Source: Planomonospora sp. ID67723 (GTDB lineage: Bacteria; Actinomycetota; Actinomycetes; Streptosporangiales; Streptosporangiaceae). From it: 64,000 bases of DNA. Each line of letters opens with the position of its first letter. Positions within the stretch are counted from its first letter, which is position 1. This document shows positions 18,581-26,974 of this stretch, one piece after another. The notes under the pieces are model-generated. The model was not told the origin of the DNA, made no database searches, and saw only the letters and a program-made list of their open reading frames with translations. Both the position numbers and the translations under genes were made by a program. The stretch covers positions 1-64,000 of the forward strand of contig NZ_JABTEZ010000005.1 in assembly GCF_015711605.1 (NCBI RefSeq), given 5' to 3'.

Positions 18581-18598
18581 ATGGACGGGAAGAGATGA
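18356..18598 (+). CDS. Tandem-repeat peptide encoded between two HD-domain genes
   Basis: An 80-residue reading frame made of MSRRASAASEKADATVQCRA three times and a fourth copy ending MDGKR. It begins at ATG 18356, overlapping the upstream stop (ATGA), and ends with a TGA that overlaps the ATG of the next gene (ATGA). The frame is kept because the repeat is exactly 60 bases. It may be a coupling element rather than a functional protein. Each copy begins with an in-frame ATG. Whether it is stably produced is unknown. Confidence 0.5.
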   Translation: MSRRASAASEKADATVQCRAMSRRASAASEKADATVQCRAMSRRASAASEKADATVQCRAMSRRASAASEKADATMDGKR

Positions 18599-19890
18599 GC
18601 ACCACGGCGGTTCCGGCCACGCGGGGGTTCCGGCGGCTCGACTCCGGGCAGCTCCTGCTCATCTCCGTGGCGGGCCTGGTGGCGGTGGCCGGGGTGTCGC
18701 ACACCGCCGTGGTCGGGCTGTTCCAGCCCGAGGTCGCGATCGGGTTCGGAGCGCTGATCGCCGCGGGGGAGCTGGCCAGGCTCACCATGCCGGGCAACCG
18801 GGAGGTGGCTCCCATCGGGGCCGCGGCCGCGCTGGGTTACACGCTTCTGCTCGATGTGGGTGTCACCCCGGCGACTCATCCGGCGCTCCAGGTGGTGGCC
18901 GTGCTGACGGTCGGGATGGCCGCCGGGGTCCTGCCCCATCTGGCGGTCGGGCGCCCGCCGCAGCTTGACGCGATGTCCCGGCGGCTCGTCACCGGCGCCC
19001 TGCTGGCCTTCGCCTACCGGCCGCTGGCCGGTTGGCTGCACGCGGCGACGGGGGAGGCCGGGGAACCCGGGGGCGGCGGGGGGAGCTGGACGCCCGCGCT
19101 GGCCGTCATGGTCCTGCTGACTCTGCTGACGTTGCTGGTGGACGTGGTGCTGGCGGCGGTGCTCCGTGCCGAGCAGGTGCGTGCCGCGTTCGGCGTGGCC
19201 GTCCACGACGAGCTGCGGATGGCCGCGCCGCTGGGCGTGGCCGTGGCGGCCTCCGGCATCCTGCTCGCGCTCGCCTCGCACAGCATGGACCTGGCGGCGC
19301 TGCTGGTCTTCGCGGCTCCGCTGCTGGTCACGCAGGTGGCGTTCCGCAAGTACGCCGGGATCCGGGCCACCTACCTGCAGACGGTCCGGGCGCTCTCCCA
19401 GGCCACCGAGGTCGCCGGGTACGTCGAGCCCGGTCACTCGCGCCGGGTGAGCCGCTTGTCGGTCGCGGCCGGCCGGGAGCTGGGGATGGCCGAGCCCGAG
19501 CTGCTGGAGCTGGAGTACGCCGCGCTCATGCACGACATCGGGCAGCTCTCGTTGCGCGACCCCATCCCCGGCGGTGCGACCGTGCTCGTCGGCGGCGAGC
19601 AGGCCCGGCGCATCGCCGAGCTGGGCGCGGAGGTGATCCGGCAGACGGGGGTGCTGGAACGCGTCGCCGAGATCGTCCGCCGCCAGTGCGACCCCTGCGC
19701 CGAGCTGCCGCCCTTGGCGAGCCGCATCATCAAGGTCGCCAACGCCTACGACGACCTGGTCGGCGGCTCGACCGACCGGGACCGGGCCGGGGCCGCCATG
19801 GAACGGCTCCGCCTCGGCGCGGGCGGGGAGTTCGACCCGTCGGTCGTCGAGGCGATGGCTCTGGTCGTCGGCCGGCTGGCGCGCTACTGA
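18595..19890 (+). CDS. Second membrane HD-domain protein, GYP motif degenerate
   Basis: A 431-residue paralogue-like partner of the upstream HD-GYP protein. It has N-terminal membrane helices (to about residue 250) and a C-terminal HD domain with MHDIGQLSLRDP near residue 315. The second half of the HD-GYP signature is missing: where HHExxDGxGYP should be there is RRQCDPCAELPPLASRI. It may therefore be catalytically altered or a regulatory partner. A GGGGG linker lies near residue 158. Its ATG overlaps the stop of the repeat peptide. Confidence 0.75.
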   Translation: MSTTAVPATRGFRRLDSGQLLLISVAGLVAVAGVSHTAVVGLFQPEVAIGFGALIAAGELARLTMPGNREVAPIGAAAALGYTLLLDVGVTPATHPALQVVAVLTVGMAAGVLPHLAVGRPPQLDAMSRRLVTGALLAFAYRPLAGWLHAATGEAGEPGGGGGSWTPALAVMVLLTLLTLLVDVVLAAVLRAEQVRAAFGVAVHDELRMAAPLGVAVAASGILLALASHSMDLAALLVFAAPLLVTQVAFRKYAGIRATYLQTVRALSQATEVAGYVEPGHSRRVSRLSVAAGRELGMAEPELLELEYAALMHDIGQLSLRDPIPGGATVLVGGEQARRIAELGAEVIRQTGVLERVAEIVRRQCDPCAELPPLASRIIKVANAYDDLVGGSTDRDRAGAAMERLRLGAGGEFDPSVVEAMALVVGRLARY

Positions 19891-20028
19891 GCGGCGGTTG
19901 CGAAGGCCGTCGGATTCCGTGTCGTTGTGGGTTTCCTACAGATCGCCTAGCTGCGATCGGTGGTTTCGGGCGAAAGGCTCAGCGGAGATCCCGGTCGTAG
20001 GGTGGAGCGGTCGAAAGGGGTCCACCAC

Positions 20029-21375
20029 GTGTTCGAGTCCGTCCTGGTCGCAAACCGCGGCGAAATCGCCCGGCGAATCATCCGTACGGTCCAGCGCATG
20101 GGGCTGCGTGCCGTCGCGGTGTACTCCGAGGCCGATGCCGACCTCCCGTTCGTGAAAGAGGCCGACGAGGCGATCCTGTTGGGTCCCGCCAATCCGGCGC
20201 AGAGCTACCTCGATGCGGAGAAGGTCCTGGAGGCCGCCCGGATCTCGGGCGCGCAGGCGGTCCACCCCGGTTACGGCTTCTTCTCGGAGAACGCGGGATT
20301 CGCCCGCGCGGTGATCGAGGCGGGGCTCGTCTGGGTCGGTCCGTCTCCCGAGGCGATCGAGCGGATGGGCGACAAGATCAATGCCCGGAACCTGATGGAG
20401 GAGGCGGGCGTGCCCGTCGCGGCGGGGACGCGGGAGCCGGTCACCGACCTGGAGAAGGCGGTGGCGGCGGCGGCCGAGATCGGCTACCCGGTGATGGTGA
20501 AGACCGCCGGCGGGGGCGGTGGCATCGGCATGGGCGTCGCCCACGACGAGGCCGGGCTGATCAAGGCGTTCGAGACGGCCGCGCGGGCCGCGGCCCGGTT
20601 CGGGAGCGCCGGCGGGCAGGCGGGACCGGCGATCCTGCTCGAGCGTTACATCGAGCGCGCCCGCCACGTCGAGGTGCAGATCCTCGGCCTGGCGGACGGC
20701 ACGGTCGTCGCCTTGGGCGAGCGGGACTGCTCGGTGCAGCGCCGCCACCAGAAGGTCGTGGAGGAGTCGCCGTCGCCGGGCATCACCCCGGAGCTGCGCG
20801 AGCGCATGCTGGCGGCGGCCGTACGGGCGGGCGAGGCCGTGGGGTATCTCGGGGCGGGGACCGTGGAATGCCTGGTCGACGCCGACGAGCAGGACTTCGT
20901 CTTCCTGGAGATGAACACCCGGCTCCAGGTGGAGCATCCGGTGACCGAGCTGGTCACGGGCGTGGACCTGGTGGAGCAGCAGTTGCGGATCGCCGCGGGG
21001 GAGAAGACCGAGGTGCCGTCGGCCGTGCGCGGCCATGCGATCGAGTTCCGGGTCTACGCCGAGGACCCCAAGCGTTTCTTCCCCGGGCCGGGGAAGATCG
21101 ACGTGTGGGAGGAGCCGTCCGGGGAGGGCGTCCGGGTCGACTCCGGTTACGCCGGGGGGAACACGGTCACGCCGTTCTACGATCCGCTCATGGCCAAGCT
21201 GTGCGTGTTCGGTGAGACCCGGTCCGAGGCGCTGGAGCGCGCGCGGGAGGCCGTGGCCGGTTTCCGGGTGGAGGGGCCCAAGAACAACCTGCCGTTCTGC
21301 GCGGAGCTGCTGGACCGTATCGAGTTCGTCAACGGTGACTACGACACGGGGCTGGTGGCTCGTATGCGGGCCTGA
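20029..21375 (+). CDS. accC: Acetyl-CoA carboxylase biotin carboxylase subunit
   Basis: A 448-residue ATP-grasp biotin carboxylase that carboxylates biotin on a separate carrier protein. The start is GTG 20029 (AAAGGGG eight bases upstream), giving MFESVLVANRGEIARRI. Motifs are the glycine-rich KTAGGGGGIGMG, the catalytic EMNTRLQVEHPVTE and the C-terminal RVYAEDP. It lacks a fused carrier domain, and the next gene supplies a free one. AccC is the family name; it could serve acetyl-, propionyl- or acyl-CoA carboxylation. Confidence 0.9.
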   Translation: MFESVLVANRGEIARRIIRTVQRMGLRAVAVYSEADADLPFVKEADEAILLGPANPAQSYLDAEKVLEAARISGAQAVHPGYGFFSENAGFARAVIEAGLVWVGPSPEAIERMGDKINARNLMEEAGVPVAAGTREPVTDLEKAVAAAAEIGYPVMVKTAGGGGGIGMGVAHDEAGLIKAFETAARAAARFGSAGGQAGPAILLERYIERARHVEVQILGLADGTVVALGERDCSVQRRHQKVVEESPSPGITPELRERMLAAAVRAGEAVGYLGAGTVECLVDADEQDFVFLEMNTRLQVEHPVTELVTGVDLVEQQLRIAAGEKTEVPSAVRGHAIEFRVYAEDPKRFFPGPGKIDVWEEPSGEGVRVDSGYAGGNTVTPFYDPLMAKLCVFGETRSEALERAREAVAGFRVEGPKNNLPFCAELLDRIEFVNGDYDTGLVARMRA

Positions 21376-21473
21376 GCGGGCAGTTGAATGGCAGGGCGGC
21401 GAGGGTGACGTACGGCCGGCGGGAGATCCGCGCGGGCGTGACCAGTGGCAGGCGATGATGATGGGAGTTCCCG

Positions 21474-21686
21474 GTGGCTGAAGTGCGCGCGGAGATGGTG
21501 GCGAACGTCTGGAAGGTCCTCGTCTCCGAGGGTGACACCGTGGAGGACGGCGACACCCTGGTCATCCTCGAGTCCATGAAGATGGAGATCCCGGTGATCG
21601 CCGAGGACGATGGTGTGGTGGCCCAGCTGAAGGTCGCCGAGGGTGACGTCATCCAGGAGGGCGACCTCATCGCCGTCATCGAGTGA
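21474..21686 (+). CDS. Stand-alone biotin carboxyl carrier domain (BCCP), 70 residues
   Basis: A minimal biotinyl domain with the biotinylation motif ESMKMEIP, the target lysine being K36. The start is GTG 21474. It has no N-terminal extension and matches the short free carrier of actinobacteria (M. tuberculosis TB7.3 type). It follows biotin carboxylase by 98 bases in the same direction and may be its substrate. Other biotin genes lie 0.5-9 kb away. Confidence 0.9.
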   Translation: MAEVRAEMVANVWKVLVSEGDTVEDGDTLVILESMKMEIPVIAEDDGVVAQLKVAEGDVIQEGDLIAVIE

Positions 21687-21745
21687 CCGGTCGCCCGCCG
21701 TGCTCAGGGCCGGGCGCCGAGGAGCCGGTCCTCCCCGCAGGCGGA

Positions 21746-22126
21746 TCAGCGGGAGAGCTTGGCGAGGAAGCGCTCGCGGTCGACGATGACGCGCTCGATC
21801 GTGCCGGTCGCCACGACGGCGCTCCTGTCGCGGGCGGTGAAGGCGAAGACCAGGCGGCGGCCGGCGACCTCGGTGAGCTCGGCGGTGATCTCGACGTGGG
21901 TGCCGACCGGGCTGGCCGCCACATGTTCCATGGCGACCTTGGTGCCCACGGTGGTCTCGCCGGGGGCCAGGGCGCCGGAGGCCGCCTGGACGGTGGCCTG
22001 CTCGGCGAGGGCCAGCAGGCGGGGAGTGCCCAGGACGGGGACGTCCCCGCTGCCGATCTTCATTGCGGTGTCCTCTTTCTCGACCATGATGAGGAGCCGG
22101 GCGCGCAGACCGGGAGCGAGCGTCAT
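21746..22126 (-). CDS. FlK-like hotdog thioesterase
   Basis: A 126-residue hotdog protein of the fluoroacetyl-CoA-thioesterase-like group. The family catalytic residues are recognisable: Thr and Glu in GTPRLLALAEQATVQAA and His in MEHVAASPVG. Known FlK relatives hydrolyse short acyl-CoAs; the substrate here is unknown. ATG 22138 would add four residues. The gene is divergent from bsaP, and the two starts are only 12-24 bases apart. Confidence 0.78.
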   Translation of the reverse strand: MTLAPGLRARLLIMVEKEDTAMKIGSGDVPVLGTPRLLALAEQATVQAASGALAPGETTVGTKVAMEHVAASPVGTHVEITAELTEVAGRRLVFAFTARDRSAVVATGTIERVIVDRERFLAKLSR

Positions 22127-22149
22127 GCATGTCAGCATAAGGTTTTTCC

Positions 22150-22413
22150 GTGACCTCCTCCTGTGACCACGACGGTCCTCCGGCCTCCTGCGACCAGGAC
22201 GGCCTTCCGGCTCATCGTGACCACGACGGTCCTCCGGCCTACTGCGACCACTGCGGCAGCCCGGCGGACGAGGGCGGGCACGCGGCCTGCCTGGCCGCGA
22301 GGGCGATGGAGCCGCCGCGCTACTGCCCCCGCTGCCGCCGCCGGATGGTGGTGCAGGTGACACCGCTCGGCTGGTCCGCCCGCTGCGTGGAACACGGCAC
22401 GCTGAGCGGCTGA
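22150..22413 (+). CDS. bsaP: Biotin synthase auxiliary protein BsaP (putative)
   Basis: An 87-residue cysteine-rich protein. The C-terminal half, [19 protein letters not shown] followed by [11 protein letters not shown], matches the small iron-sulfur partner of actinobacterial biotin synthase (Rv1590 type) as I remember it. The N-terminal half carries [13 protein letters not shown] preceded by a duplicated DHDGPPA-type segment. In mycobacteria bsaP follows bioB; here bioB is about 4.6 kb away on the other strand. The start (GTG 22150) is tentative, since an ATG-less internal start before the last CDHCG is possible. Confidence 0.72.
   Translation: MTSSCDHDGPPASCDQDGLPAHRDHDGPPAYCDHCGSPADEGGHAACLAARAMEPPRYCPRCRRRMVVQVTPLGWSARCVEHGTLSG
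22163..22250 (+). repeat. 54-bp-period duplication inside bsaP
   Basis: A 34-base segment at 22163-22196 recurs at 22217-22250 with one mismatch. It keeps the reading frame (period 54 bases, 18 codons) and produces the repeated DHDGPPAxC unit at the protein N-terminus. Confidence 0.85.
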
Positions 22414-22687
22414 CGGTGACCCTGGACCGTGAGGGGGCCGAGTGGGCTGTGGTCGCGGTGATAGGGAAGAGTCCCCGTATCCGGTGGAATCGGGCTATCG
22501 TTGCGACGGTCAAGCTATATAAAAACGTCCAAAGCTCCAGAATTTGTGTCATGCTGCCGCTCATCCCTGGATCGCGGACCGGGCGGCACACAGAACTTCG
22601 TTACGCCGCTGTGACGCCGTCGCGACACGGGTCCGCTTTGTTGGAGAACCCTGGGGTGGGAGTGGAGAGGGTTACGGGGGAGTAGTC
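22414..22687. other. Intergenic region between bsaP and the protein kinase
   Basis: About 270 bases without a gene. It contains an AT-rich patch (GCTATATAAAAACGTCC near 22513-22529) that could serve as a promoter for the kinase, and GGGGGA about six bases before the kinase ATG. No hairpin terminator is obvious. Confidence 0.4.
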
Positions 22688-24388
22688 ATGGTGGCCCAAG
22701 GCACGATGCTGGCCGGGCGGTATCGCTTGGATACCCGCATCGGCGCAGGCGGCATGGGCGAGGTATGGCGCGGTGAGGACACCGTGCTGGCCCGCACCGT
22801 CGCCGTCAAGGTGCTGCTTCCGGGCCGCACCGAGGATCCCGGCTTCCTGGTGCGCTTCCAGGGTGAGGCCCGGGCGATGGCGACGATCAACCACCCCGGG
22901 GTCGTGGACGTCTACGACTACGGGGCCCACGAGATGCCGGGCGCGGGGGCGACCGTCTACCTCGTGATGAAGTTCGTGGACGGCGAGCCGCTGGACCGGC
23001 TGCTCGCGAGGCTGGGGAGCATCGCCCCCGGCGCCGCGATGGAGCTCATCGCCCAGGCGGCCTCGGCCCTGCAGGCCGTGCACGAGCAGGGCATCGTCCA
23101 CCGGGACGTCAAGCCGGGCAACCTGATGGTCCGGTCCGATGGCACGCTCGTGCTCACCGACTTCGGCATCGCCAGATCCGACGCGGCCAGCCGGCTGACC
23201 GACGCGGGCATGGTGCTGGGCACCGCCGCGTACTGCGCGCCCGAGCAGGCCGAGGGTGCGCCGGTCACCCCGGCGGTGGACATCTACGCCCTGGGCGTGG
23301 TCGCCTACGAGTGCCTGGCCGGGCAGCGGCCCTTCGACGGCGACAGCCCGGTCACGATCGCGCTCAAGCACATCCGCGAGGCCCCGCCGCCGCTCCCGGC
23401 GTCGGTTCCGCCCGCGGCCCGCGCCCTGGTGGAGCGGGCGCTGTCGAAGGACCCGGCCCGGCGCTTCCCCTCCGCCGCCGCGATGAGCGCCGCCGCGCGG
23501 CAGGCGGTGCTCGCCCCGGAGACGGGTGCGGACGCGGTCGCGCCGTCCCCGGTGCAGGGCGGATACGACCTCGCCCCGCAGCCCACCGACTGGCAGGCCG
23601 CCGCGCACCCCACCGGGTGGCGCGAGGCCCACTCGCCGGAGAGCGCCCTCCCGGGGGCGCCGAACGGCTGGCCGGACGCCTCGACCGGCCGCCAGGCTGC
23701 CGCGCAGCCGACGGCCGGCTGGCAGGGAGGCGCTCCGACGGAGCCGCCCTCCGCCGCCGGGCCCCGGCCCCGCGGCCAGGGCCGCCGCGCGCAACGGCAC
23801 AAGCGCCGGAGCGGCCTGCTGATCGCCTCCGTCGGCGCGCTCGCGGTCTGCATCGGCCTCGTCACGGTGGCGCTCAACGCGATGGCGACCTCTGACGACT
23901 CTGTCGCCACCAGGCCCCAGAAGGCCGCCGGCTCGCTCGCCCCCACCGGGCCGGCGGAGTCCCCCAGCCCTTCGCCGAAACCGACGCGGCCCACGAGGAA
24001 GCCGACGGCCCGCCCGGCGGAGTCCAGGCCGACCGCTCCGACCCGGAAGCCCACCCCGACGCCGACCCCGACGCCCACGCCCACGCCGACCCCCACTCCG
24101 ACGCCGACTCCGACGCCCACCCCGACACCGTCGGTGGTGAAGAAGAAGGTGCCGGATGTCATAGGGCTGGCACCCGAGGCGGCCAAGGAGGTGCTGAGGA
24201 AGGCGGGCCTGAAGGCGGCGGTCTCCTACGACGGCGCGACCGACCCCGAGCAGTGCACGAGGGTGGTCAGCCAGCGGCCCGGCTCGGGAGCGCTGCAGGA
24301 CGTCAGCAAGCCGGTGGACCTGCTCGCGGTGAACGCCGCGTGCCCGCCGACCCCGAGTCCGACTCCGACATCGAAACCGACCTCGTGA
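22688..24388 (+). CDS. Membrane Ser/Thr protein kinase with one PASTA domain (PknB-like)
   Basis: A 566-residue Hanks-type kinase. The N-terminal kinase domain (about residues 10-275) has the glycine loop GAGGMGEVWRG, ATP lysine K41 (VAVKVLL), catalytic HRDVKPGN (D140) and DFGIAR. A low-complexity linker leads to a single membrane helix near residues 378-400 (LLIASVGALAVCIGLVTVAL). Outside is a long Pro-Thr repeat (about 24050-24130) and one PASTA domain (KVPDVIGLAPEAAKEVLRKAG), which in relatives binds peptidoglycan fragments. It is monocistronic. Confidence 0.9.
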   Translation: MVAQGTMLAGRYRLDTRIGAGGMGEVWRGEDTVLARTVAVKVLLPGRTEDPGFLVRFQGEARAMATINHPGVVDVYDYGAHEMPGAGATVYLVMKFVDGEPLDRLLARLGSIAPGAAMELIAQAASALQAVHEQGIVHRDVKPGNLMVRSDGTLVLTDFGIARSDAASRLTDAGMVLGTAAYCAPEQAEGAPVTPAVDIYALGVVAYECLAGQRPFDGDSPVTIALKHIREAPPPLPASVPPAARALVERALSKDPARRFPSAAAMSAAARQAVLAPETGADAVAPSPVQGGYDLAPQPTDWQAAAHPTGWREAHSPESALPGAPNGWPDASTGRQAAAQPTAGWQGGAPTEPPSAAGPRPRGQGRRAQRHKRRSGLLIASVGALAVCIGLVTVALNAMATSDDSVATRPQKAAGSLAPTGPAESPSPSPKPTRPTRKPTARPAESRPTAPTRKPTPTPTPTPTPTPTPTPTPTPTPTPTPSVVKKKVPDVIGLAPEAAKEVLRKAGLKAAVSYDGATDPEQCTRVVSQRPGSGALQDVSKPVDLLAVNAACPPTPSPTPTSKPTS

Positions 24389-24437
24389 CCCCGGCTCCGG
24401 CGCTCGGAGGAGCCCGCCGGAGCCGGAGCCGCGCGGG

Positions 24438-26084
24438 TCAGATGCCGGTGGTGTTGCGGGGGTAGGCGACCGACGGGTCGGTGGCGATGTTCACCATGTA
24501 CGGCACGCCGGAGTCGAACGCGCGGCGCAGCGCCGGGCCGATCTCCGACGGGTCGGTGACCAGCTCGCCGCCGCCGCCGAGGGCGGTCACCACCTGGTCG
24601 TAGCGGCACTGCGGCTGCAGCTCGGCGGCCACGTCGTAGCCGTAGAGCATCTGCATCGGGTGCTTCTCCAGGCCCCACATGCCGTTGTTGCCGCAGATCA
24701 TCACCACCGGCAGGCGGTGCCGTACCAGCGTGTCCACGTCCATCAGGGAGAAGCCGGCCGCGCCGTCGCCGAGCAGCAGCACCACCTGGGAGGAGGGGCG
24801 CGCCAGGCGGGCGGCGATGGAGTAGCCCAGGCCGGTGCCCAGACAGCCGTAGGGGCCCGGGTCGAGCCAGTTGCCGGGACGGCGGGGCTCGACGTACTTG
24901 CCCGCGTAGGAGACGAAGTCGCCGCCGTCGCCGATCACCACGGCGTCGTCGGCGAGGATCTTCCCGAGCTCGCCGTAGATCCGCATCGGGTGGATGGGGT
25001 CGGTGTCGGCGGCGAGCAGCTCGGCGTCCCCCGCGATGGCCGCGGCCGCGGCCTCGGCGAGCATCGCCAGCCACGGCGCGTAGGTCTTGGGGGAGACGTT
25101 CGCCTCGGCGCAGGCCGCGGTGAGTCCCCAGAAGACCAGGGACAGGTCGCCGGCGGCGGCTCCGGCGGGCTGGGTGTGCGTGGCGAGCTGGGACGGCGCG
25201 TCGACCAGATGCACCACCTTGGCCAGCGGAGCGCCGTCCTTGCCGCCGAACCACCCGTAGCCGAGCCGGAAGTCCAGCGGGGTGCCCGCCACGATCACCA
25301 GGTCGGCCTGGGCGAAGGCCGCCCCCCTGGCCCGGTTGACCAGCAGCTCGTGCCCCGCGGGGAGGATGCCCCGGCCCTGGCCGTTGGGGATGACCGGCAG
25401 GCGGTATTCCTCGGCGAAGCTCCGGGCGACCTCCTCGGCGCGGTCCATCCACACGTCGGAGCCGAGGACCAGCACCGGCCGCTCGGCCTCGGCGAGCAGG
25501 CGGGCGATCTGGGCCAGCGCGTCGGCGTCGGGTTCCAGCGGGGAGGGGGTCATCGTCTCGGTGGCGTGCGGCGTCGCCGGGGCGAACAGGTGGTCCATGT
25601 GGAAGTCGAGGAAGACCGGGCCGCGGTGCGGGGCGATGGCGGTCCGGAAGGCCATCTCGACGTCCTGGCCGATGGAGTCGGCGCCCGAGCCGGTGAAGGC
25701 CAGCTTGGTGATGGGCTCGAACAGCGGCGGGTGGTCCATCTCCTGCAGCGCCCCGGAACCCCAGCGCGACTGCGGAGCCCGGCCTCCCAGGACGACGACG
25801 GGGGAGCCGTTGAAGTGCGCGGTGGCCACGCCGCTGACCCCGTTGGTGATGCCGGGGCCGGCGGTGAGCACGGCCAGCCCGGGCCTGCGGGCCAGCCGGG
25901 CGGTCGCCTCGGCGGCGAAGACGGCGCTCTGCTCGTGCCGTACGTCGAGGATCCGCATGTCCTCGTGAACCGCCCCGTCGTAGAGGGGGAAGACGTGCCC
26001 GCCGGACAGGGTGAACATCGTCTCGATGCCGTAGGCCTTGGCGACGGCGACGGCGACGTCGCCCGCGTGCTTCGGAGACTCCAT
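24438..26084 (-). CDS. Thiamine-diphosphate enzyme, acetolactate synthase-like
   Basis: A 548-residue ThDP enzyme with the three usual domains. The activating glutamate lies in VRHEQSAVFAAEATARL and the cofactor motif is GDGAAGFSLMD followed by GNNGMWG. The sequence fits the acetolactate-synthase-large-subunit-like group (M. tuberculosis IlvG type), which may lack a regulatory small subunit; none is adjacent. Benzaldehyde-lyase-like or oxalyl-CoA-decarboxylase-like activities are alternatives. It is convergent with the kinase. Confidence 0.8.
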   Translation of the reverse strand: MESPKHAGDVAVAVAKAYGIETMFTLSGGHVFPLYDGAVHEDMRILDVRHEQSAVFAAEATARLARRPGLAVLTAGPGITNGVSGVATAHFNGSPVVVLGGRAPQSRWGSGALQEMDHPPLFEPITKLAFTGSGADSIGQDVEMAFRTAIAPHRGPVFLDFHMDHLFAPATPHATETMTPSPLEPDADALAQIARLLAEAERPVLVLGSDVWMDRAEEVARSFAEEYRLPVIPNGQGRGILPAGHELLVNRARGAAFAQADLVIVAGTPLDFRLGYGWFGGKDGAPLAKVVHLVDAPSQLATHTQPAGAAAGDLSLVFWGLTAACAEANVSPKTYAPWLAMLAEAAAAAIAGDAELLAADTDPIHPMRIYGELGKILADDAVVIGDGGDFVSYAGKYVEPRRPGNWLDPGPYGCLGTGLGYSIAARLARPSSQVVLLLGDGAAGFSLMDVDTLVRHRLPVVMICGNNGMWGLEKHPMQMLYGYDVAAELQPQCRYDQVVTALGGGGELVTDPSEIGPALRRAFDSGVPYMVNIATDPSVAYPRNTTGI

Positions 26085-26314
26085 GCGCGAAACCTACCAG
26101 TCAGTCACTTAGCCGGACAGGGAGTTGCCAGGGGATCGTGGGGCCTTATCCTCCCCTGATTTCCCCATGTCACACGCGCGCACGATAACTCGGCCCGTAC
26201 GGCCCGTGACCGCCCGACGGCCGAACCTTGACCGAACACACCGGCGTGAACAAACCGTGCCGGCACCGCGTCCGATCATGTGCCGGTGAGATCCGCGAGA
26301 CGGAGGAGGAGATC

Positions 26315-26938
26315 ATGAGGACCGCGAAGATCGCTGCCATGGCGGGAGCCGTGGCGTTGCTCGCCCTCGGCGCCGGGCAGGCGGCAGGCGCCGCCACGGG
26401 CCTGCCCGACGGGTTCCTGCTGTACGAGGCCGAGGCCGAGGGTCCCCGCGAGCCGTGGGAGACGTGGCAGGTCAGCGACAGTCTCAGCAGGCCGCTGGCG
26501 TTGAATCCGTGCCATGTCAAGAGGCCGTGGGACGGGGGCCGCTCGCAGGCGCGGTCCGTCCGGTACGCCGCCGAGACCGAGCTGCGCCACGAGCAGGTGG
26601 TGGTGTACCGCAGCGAGCGCGCGGCGCGCGCCGCGATGACCGGGTTGCGCGCCCAGCTCAAGCGCTGTGCGAAGGTCGGCGGGAAGCTCGGCAGGGACTA
26701 CGACGCCTACACCTACCGCTGGAAGGGCACGGGCATCGGCGACGAGTCGGTGCGGGCCGGAGCGAGATACTTCGAGTCGGCGTTCCGCCACGTCGCGGTC
26801 CGGCGCGGCAAGGCCGTCGTCGTCTACGCCGAGGACGGCTCCTTCACCTCGAAGCTGAAGGCCGGGCACTTCCGAGGGCTGGAGCGCGACGCGCGGAAGA
26901 TGGCGGCGAAGGTCTGCGAGCTGCCCGGGGTCTGCTGA
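26315..26938 (+). CDS. Secreted protein, PknH-extracellular-domain-like (tentative)
   Basis: A 207-residue protein. The start is ATG 26315, directly after GGAGGAGATC. A signal peptide (AAMAGAVALLALGAG, cleaved near residue 24) is followed by a soluble domain with paired cysteines (NPCHVK, KRCAKV, KVCELPGVC). The strand-helix pattern VVVYRSERAARAAMTGLRAQ resembles PknH-like sensor domains, but I am not certain. Function unknown. It is convergent with bioB, 36 bases away. Confidence 0.65.
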   Translation: MRTAKIAAMAGAVALLALGAGQAAGAATGLPDGFLLYEAEAEGPREPWETWQVSDSLSRPLALNPCHVKRPWDGGRSQARSVRYAAETELRHEQVVVYRSERAARAAMTGLRAQLKRCAKVGGKLGRDYDAYTYRWKGTGIGDESVRAGARYFESAFRHVAVRRGKAVVVYAEDGSFTSKLKAGHFRGLERDARKMAAKVCELPGVC

Positions 26939-26974
26939 GCCCGCGGGCCCCGGGATCCGGGGCCCGCGGCTGGG

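Noticed and set aside
18271-19533. Minus-strand frame through the 60-bp repeat (repeated VASAFSLAALARRLIALHWT)
   Set aside because: It is antisense to two well-supported HD-domain genes and has no start signal.
24050-24132. Microsatellite as an independent repeat element
   Set aside because: It is the Pro-Thr coding linker of the Ser/Thr kinase, a normal feature of extracellular kinase linkers.
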